NCBI GenBank assembly: GCA_021806045.1
Contig: JAJZDI010000011.1
Span: 1-32,167 of the forward strand
Source of the DNA: Actinomycetes bacterium
GTDB lineage: Bacteria; Actinomycetota; Acidimicrobiia; Acidimicrobiales; RAAP-2
DNA: 32,167 nt
Reading direction: 5' to 3'
The position numbers and the translations under genes are program-made. The notes under the pieces were generated by a model, which saw nothing but the letters and a program-made list of their open reading frames with translations, did not search any database and was not told where the DNA came from. Shown here piece by piece: positions 29,801 to 32,167 of this stretch. Numbering within the stretch: position 1 is the stretch's first letter; every line of letters begins with the position of its first letter.

Positions 29801-32167
29801 GACGACCGTCCCGAGCGGTTCGGTCTCGGTCTCCTCGGGGACCGGTCTGCTGTGCTCGGTCACGTTGGCCCCCGGTATCGGGGCGAGCGCCACCGGATCG
29901 TGCGGCAGTGCACAGGCGCCGGTCGGCACCGATTCCGTCTACGCATACTTCCCGGCCACGACGACGTTCGGATCGTCCTCGGCATCGACGACCGTCACGG
30001 TGACGGGAACGACCACGACGACGTCCATCACCGCCAACCCGACATCGGTTGTCGGCGGGAGCGGCGTGACCTTCAGCGCCACGGTGGCACCTGCCAGTGG
30101 AACGACCGCACCGACCGGGTCGGTGTCGTTCACCACGTCTGACGGGACCTTCCTCTGTTCGGCGATCCTGTCGCCCGCGTCAGGCGGAGGCGGAACGGCC
30201 GTCGGGTCGTGCGCGGCGAACACCGCGCCCGTCGGAGCTGACACCGTGGTCGGCTACTACAGCGGCGACACCAGCTTCGCTGCGTCCCAGGGTTCGACAG
30301 CGCTGACGGTGACGGGAACGCCGACGACGACCGTCGTCGCGGTGAATCCGACGACGGTCTCGGGGGGCGCTCAAGTGAGCTACAGCGCCACGGTGTCCGC
30401 CGCGAGCGGGAGTGCCGCGCCCTCGGGGAGCGTCCAGTTCGGGGCAGGACCGAACTTCTTGTGCTCTGCCACCCTGGCGCCGGCCTCCGGTGCGACGTCA
30501 AGTGGTTCGTGCACCTCGACGGCGGCACCGGTGGGTGCCGATACGGTGTCCGGCTCGTATGGGGGATCGGGCCCGTTCGAAGGGTCGCAGGGGTCGACCA
30601 CGCTGACCGTCACCGGTACGTCCACGTCGACCACCGTGTCGGCCAACCCGTCGCCTGCGACGGGCGGCTCGACGGTCACCTACACGGCCACGGTGACGCC
30701 GTCAGGTGGTAGTGGTAGCAGCGCGCCGACCGGGTCGGTGACGATCTCCGCTGGGAGGACGTCGTTGTGCACCGTGACCCTGGCTCCCGGGTCGGGGGTG
30801 TCCGCCACCGGAACCTGCACCTCGGCGGCGGCACCAGTAGGAACGGACGACATCACCGGGAGCTACAGCGGCACAGCGTCGTTCGGCCCGTCCGAGGGTT
30901 CGACCACATTGACGGTCAACGGCACGGCCACCACGACCGCCATCACCGTGAGCCCGTCGACCGCTGATGCCGGCAGTGCCGTCACCTACTCGGCCACGGT
31001 GACCCCTGCCGGCGGGAGCAGCGTCCCGACCGGCTTCGTGACCTTCTCGGTCGGTTCGACTCCGATCTGTTCGGCCAACCTTTCGCCCACCTCGGGGTCG
31101 GTAGCCGGGGGTAGCTGCAGCGGAACGGGTGCGCCGGCGGGTAGCGACACGGTGACAGGGACCTACTCCGGTGACACGAATTTCGCCACCTCCGACGCGA
31201 CGACCCAGCTCACCGTGATCGGCACGGCGACGATCACGGCGGTCACCGTGAGCCCGACGTCGGTTGGTAGCGGAGCGAGTGTCACCTACGCAGCGACGGT
31301 GAGCCCGACGGGTAGCTCCGCCGTGCCGACCGGGACGGTCACGTTCACCATCGGATCGGCCACCATCTGCACGGCGACGCTGGCGGCTGGCACGGGTACG
31401 TCGGCGACGGGCTCGTGTTCGGCGACGACCGCGCCGGGGGGAACGGACACCGTCGATGGCTCCTACTCGGGCGACACGACCTTCGATCCGTCATCGGGGA
31501 ACGCATCGCTGACCGTCAGTTCCACCTCGACCACCACCACCACACCTTCGGTCAACCCCACCTCTGCCACCTTCGGCACCCAGGTCACCTACGCGGCCAC
31601 CGTGTCGGGCTCGGGCGGCACGCCGACGGGCACCGTCACCTTCTCCATCGGCTCGACCTCCATCTGCTCGGCCACCCTGTCGGGCGGCACCGGCAGCTGC
31701 AAGGCCACCAACGCCCCGGTGGGCACCGACACGGTGACCGCCACCTACTCGGGTGACACGAACTTCGGGGGCTCCACGGGGACGGCCACCCTCACCGTCA
31801 CCCAGGCCACCCCGACGGTCGGGATGTCGACCACCCCCACCTCTGCCACCTTCGGCACCCAGGTCACCTACACGGCCACCGTGTCGGGCCCGGGCGGCAC
31901 CCCGGGTGGCACCGTCGCCTTCACCGTCGGCTCGACCCCCATCTGCACGGCCACCCTCTCCGCCGGCACCGGTTCGTGCAACGCCGCCAACGCCCCGGTG
32001 GGCACCGACACGGTGACCGCCACCTACTCGGGTGACACGAACTTCGTCGGCGGGGGGACGGCCACCGCCAGCCTGACTGTCACCCAGGCCACCCCGACGA
32101 TCGGGATGTCGACCACCCCCACCTCTGCCACCTTCGGCACCCAGGTCACCTACGCGGCCACCGTGTC
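26808..32167 (+). CDS. Giant secreted beta-propeller / Ig-repeat protein (3' end cut by the window)
   Basis: The frame stays open to the last base, giving at least 1786 residues. A signal peptide is clear: MTRWLRSLGAAVAMVGAVFG, then a hydrophobic core and PVPAGA near 30-35. Residues about 37-670 hold BNR/Ycf48-like propeller blades with Asp boxes such as STDGGSTW and TTDGGTTW. Each blade starts with a Cys pair (VSCPSATKC, VSCPTASDC and so on); I count 14 pairs, which suggests two seven-bladed propellers. From about 672 follow Big_3-type Ig modules of 93-103 residues, 11 complete plus part of a 12th, each with NPTS or SPTS, G-VTYSATV, PTGSV, a Cys pair and TYSGDTNF motifs. No LPXTG or membrane anchor is reached. 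The ATG has GGAGGAG 6 bases upstream. It is probably an adhesin or matrix protein; this is inferred from architecture. Confidence 0.88.
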   Translation, partial: MTRWLRSLGAAVAMVGAVFGSIGVIAASPVPAGATALAGWSQQLSEPAQPRAVSCPSATKCVTVAGGQIAVSADGGSTWSAATVPSGLGNNVDLQSVSCPTASDCFAVGTGFAGGSSMTLDTGILASTDGGSTWSTQAVPAGLGGQLAAVSCVSATECVAVGNAVAETTDGGTTWTAGSMPASLYEMTAVSCPSSGTCVAVAQTSGGTSTFTTTDDGASWSSGTALPSTISYMGAISCSSTAFCVAVGSQSSPYGPAIEVSTNTGTSWSAGTPPSSYLGELFSVSCSSTSTCVAVGNGIATSTDGGATWTQQTVPGGAQSPSAVSCATASACAAVGSTPLVTSDGGTTWTAGSFGSAFTLISSFTGVSCGSSSMCMAVGSSASGAGVGYVTTTSGSSWAPISFGAALTDVFDVSCSSASACVAVGSTASSGVAEVTSDGGSSWTQVALPGSSVPGGGHISCANASDCAIVENPPAVEVTTDGGTTWTAGTLPSILSTPNGMSCAPGASETTCVIVGSDSSLNPVILGSSDGGSTWTAETVPSGLTTVEGASCPTASFCMIAGYSATYVGVAAATTSASTPASTTWSSVTLPSSPPQLLGVACATSTSCALIGGGSNSVLTTTDGGTTWQSPSIDGGYGIYGAASCSGTTCETVSDGNGGLIAGSADAFAAPVFVTVTASPTSAPVGSPVTYSASVYPQSGVGTPTGSVTFTVGGTTLCTATLSSGNGSCSASNAPAGSDTVTGTYSGDLTFGGGTGQVGITITGTGTTTTTLSVNPTSVDGGQSVTYTATVTPTSGATTPTGSVTIELANGGPVMCEQPLAAGLGNSAVATCTSAVAPIGNDTVSAVYSGDATYASSTGQTTLDVIGVNTTTSITVSPTTVAGGATVTYSATVAPATGTAAPTGSVAFVTDAATLCVATLSPGSVATATGSCTSSQAPVGTDAVSGFYSGDSTFSSSHGTADLTVNGINTSMTLSASPSTVTGGSTVTYTVTVTPASGTTVPSGSVSVSSGTGLLCSVTLAPGIGASATGSCGSAQAPVGTDSVYAYFPATTTFGSSSASTTVTVTGTTTTTSITANPTSVVGGSGVTFSATVAPASGTTAPTGSVSFTTSDGTFLCSAILSPASGGGGTAVGSCAANTAPVGADTVVGYYSGDTSFAASQGSTALTVTGTPTTTVVAVNPTTVSGGAQVSYSATVSAASGSAAPSGSVQFGAGPNFLCSATLAPASGATSSGSCTSTAAPVGADTVSGSYGGSGPFEGSQGSTTLTVTGTSTSTTVSANPSPATGGSTVTYTATVTPSGGSGSSAPTGSVTISAGRTSLCTVTLAPGSGVSATGTCTSAAAPVGTDDITGSYSGTASFGPSEGSTTLTVNGTATTTAITVSPSTADAGSAVTYSATVTPAGGSSVPTGFVTFSVGSTPICSANLSPTSGSVAGGSCSGTGAPAGSDTVTGTYSGDTNFATSDATTQLTVIGTATITAVTVSPTSVGSGASVTYAATVSPTGSSAVPTGTVTFTIGSATICTATLAAGTGTSATGSCSATTAPGGTDTVDGSYSGDTTFDPSSGNASLTVSSTSTTTTTPSVNPTSATFGTQVTYAATVSGSGGTPTGTVTFSIGSTSICSATLSGGTGSCKATNAPVGTDTVTATYSGDTNFGGSTGTATLTVTQATPTVGMSTTPTSATFGTQVTYTATVSGPGGTPGGTVAFTVGSTPICTATLSAGTGSCNAANAPVGTDTVTATYSGDTNFVGGGTATASLTVTQATPTIGMSTTPTSATFGTQVTYAATV
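31554..32167 (+). repeat. Near-identical DNA repeats of the last Ig modules
   Basis: The last modules repeat at the DNA level: CCTCTGCCACCTTCGGCACC occurs at 31561, 31840 and 32122, spacings of 279 and 282 bp (93 and 94 codons). Long runs between them are also identical or nearly so, for example around GTGGGCACCGACACGGTGAC. The earlier modules (28820-31500) are much more diverged. This points to recent tandem expansion that continues past the window edge. Confidence 0.85.

Noticed and set aside
26808-32167. CRISPR array suggested by regular repeats
   Set aside because: The repeats are in frame, encode Asp-box blades and Ig modules, and have no constant repeat/spacer structure.

Overview
The window is very GC-rich DNA from an actinobacterium. 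The evidence is a mycobacterial-type integration host factor (mIHF), a CoaBC with the actinobacterial PAMHTEMW motif, a PriA that has lost its Walker motifs, a DUF1844-like gene next to infC, and two gene strings also found in Mycobacterium: mihF-gmk-rpoZ-coaBC-metK-priA-(def)-fmt-rpe-ribD-ribBA-ribH, and infC-rpmI-rplT-rRNA methylase-pheS-pheT. The large secreted BNR-propeller plus Ig-repeat protein at the right end is a type I associate with Acidimicrobiia-like genomes. That class placement is inference; the phylum is well supported. I see no mobile element, phage, CRISPR array, tRNA or rRNA gene.

Layout. (1) 200-3033, minus strand: pxpA and a fused pxpB-pxpC, together the 5-oxoprolinase that recycles pyroglutamate. 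(2) 3156-15325, plus strand: a long housekeeping series covering nucleoid protein, guanylate kinase, RNA polymerase omega, CoA synthesis, SAM synthetase, replication restart, deformylase and fMet-tRNA formyltransferase, ribulose-phosphate epimerase, riboflavin synthesis without an evident ribE, and hisG. (3) 15381-18012: a cold-shock-like protein converges on a minus-strand pair (DUF1844-like gene, then an MFS permease). Their low-complexity tails are encoded on opposite strands of the same tandem-repeat DNA. (4) 18207-24029, plus strand: infC (probable ATC start), rpmI, rplT, a SpoU-type rRNA methyltransferase, a short leader ORF, pheS and pheT. (5) 24080-32167: an unrecognised small minus-strand gene, a 300-bp divergent region with direct repeats, a NarL/FixJ-type two-component system, and a secreted repeat protein of at least 1786 residues that runs off the window.

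System-level signals. Several genes (mihF, def, fmt, rpe, the DUF1844-like gene, the pheS leader ORF, perhaps pxpA) have a TANNNT or GATACT hexamer ending only 6-8 bases before the start codon. This points to leaderless transcripts. Other genes are coupled by ATGA or GTGA stop/start overlaps. Short in-frame minisatellites sit in linkers of several housekeeping proteins. The most distinctive region is 24.5-32 kb: a two-component system placed beside a giant Cys-rich surface or secreted protein, with candidate operator repeats both upstream of the kinase and between the regulator and the giant gene.
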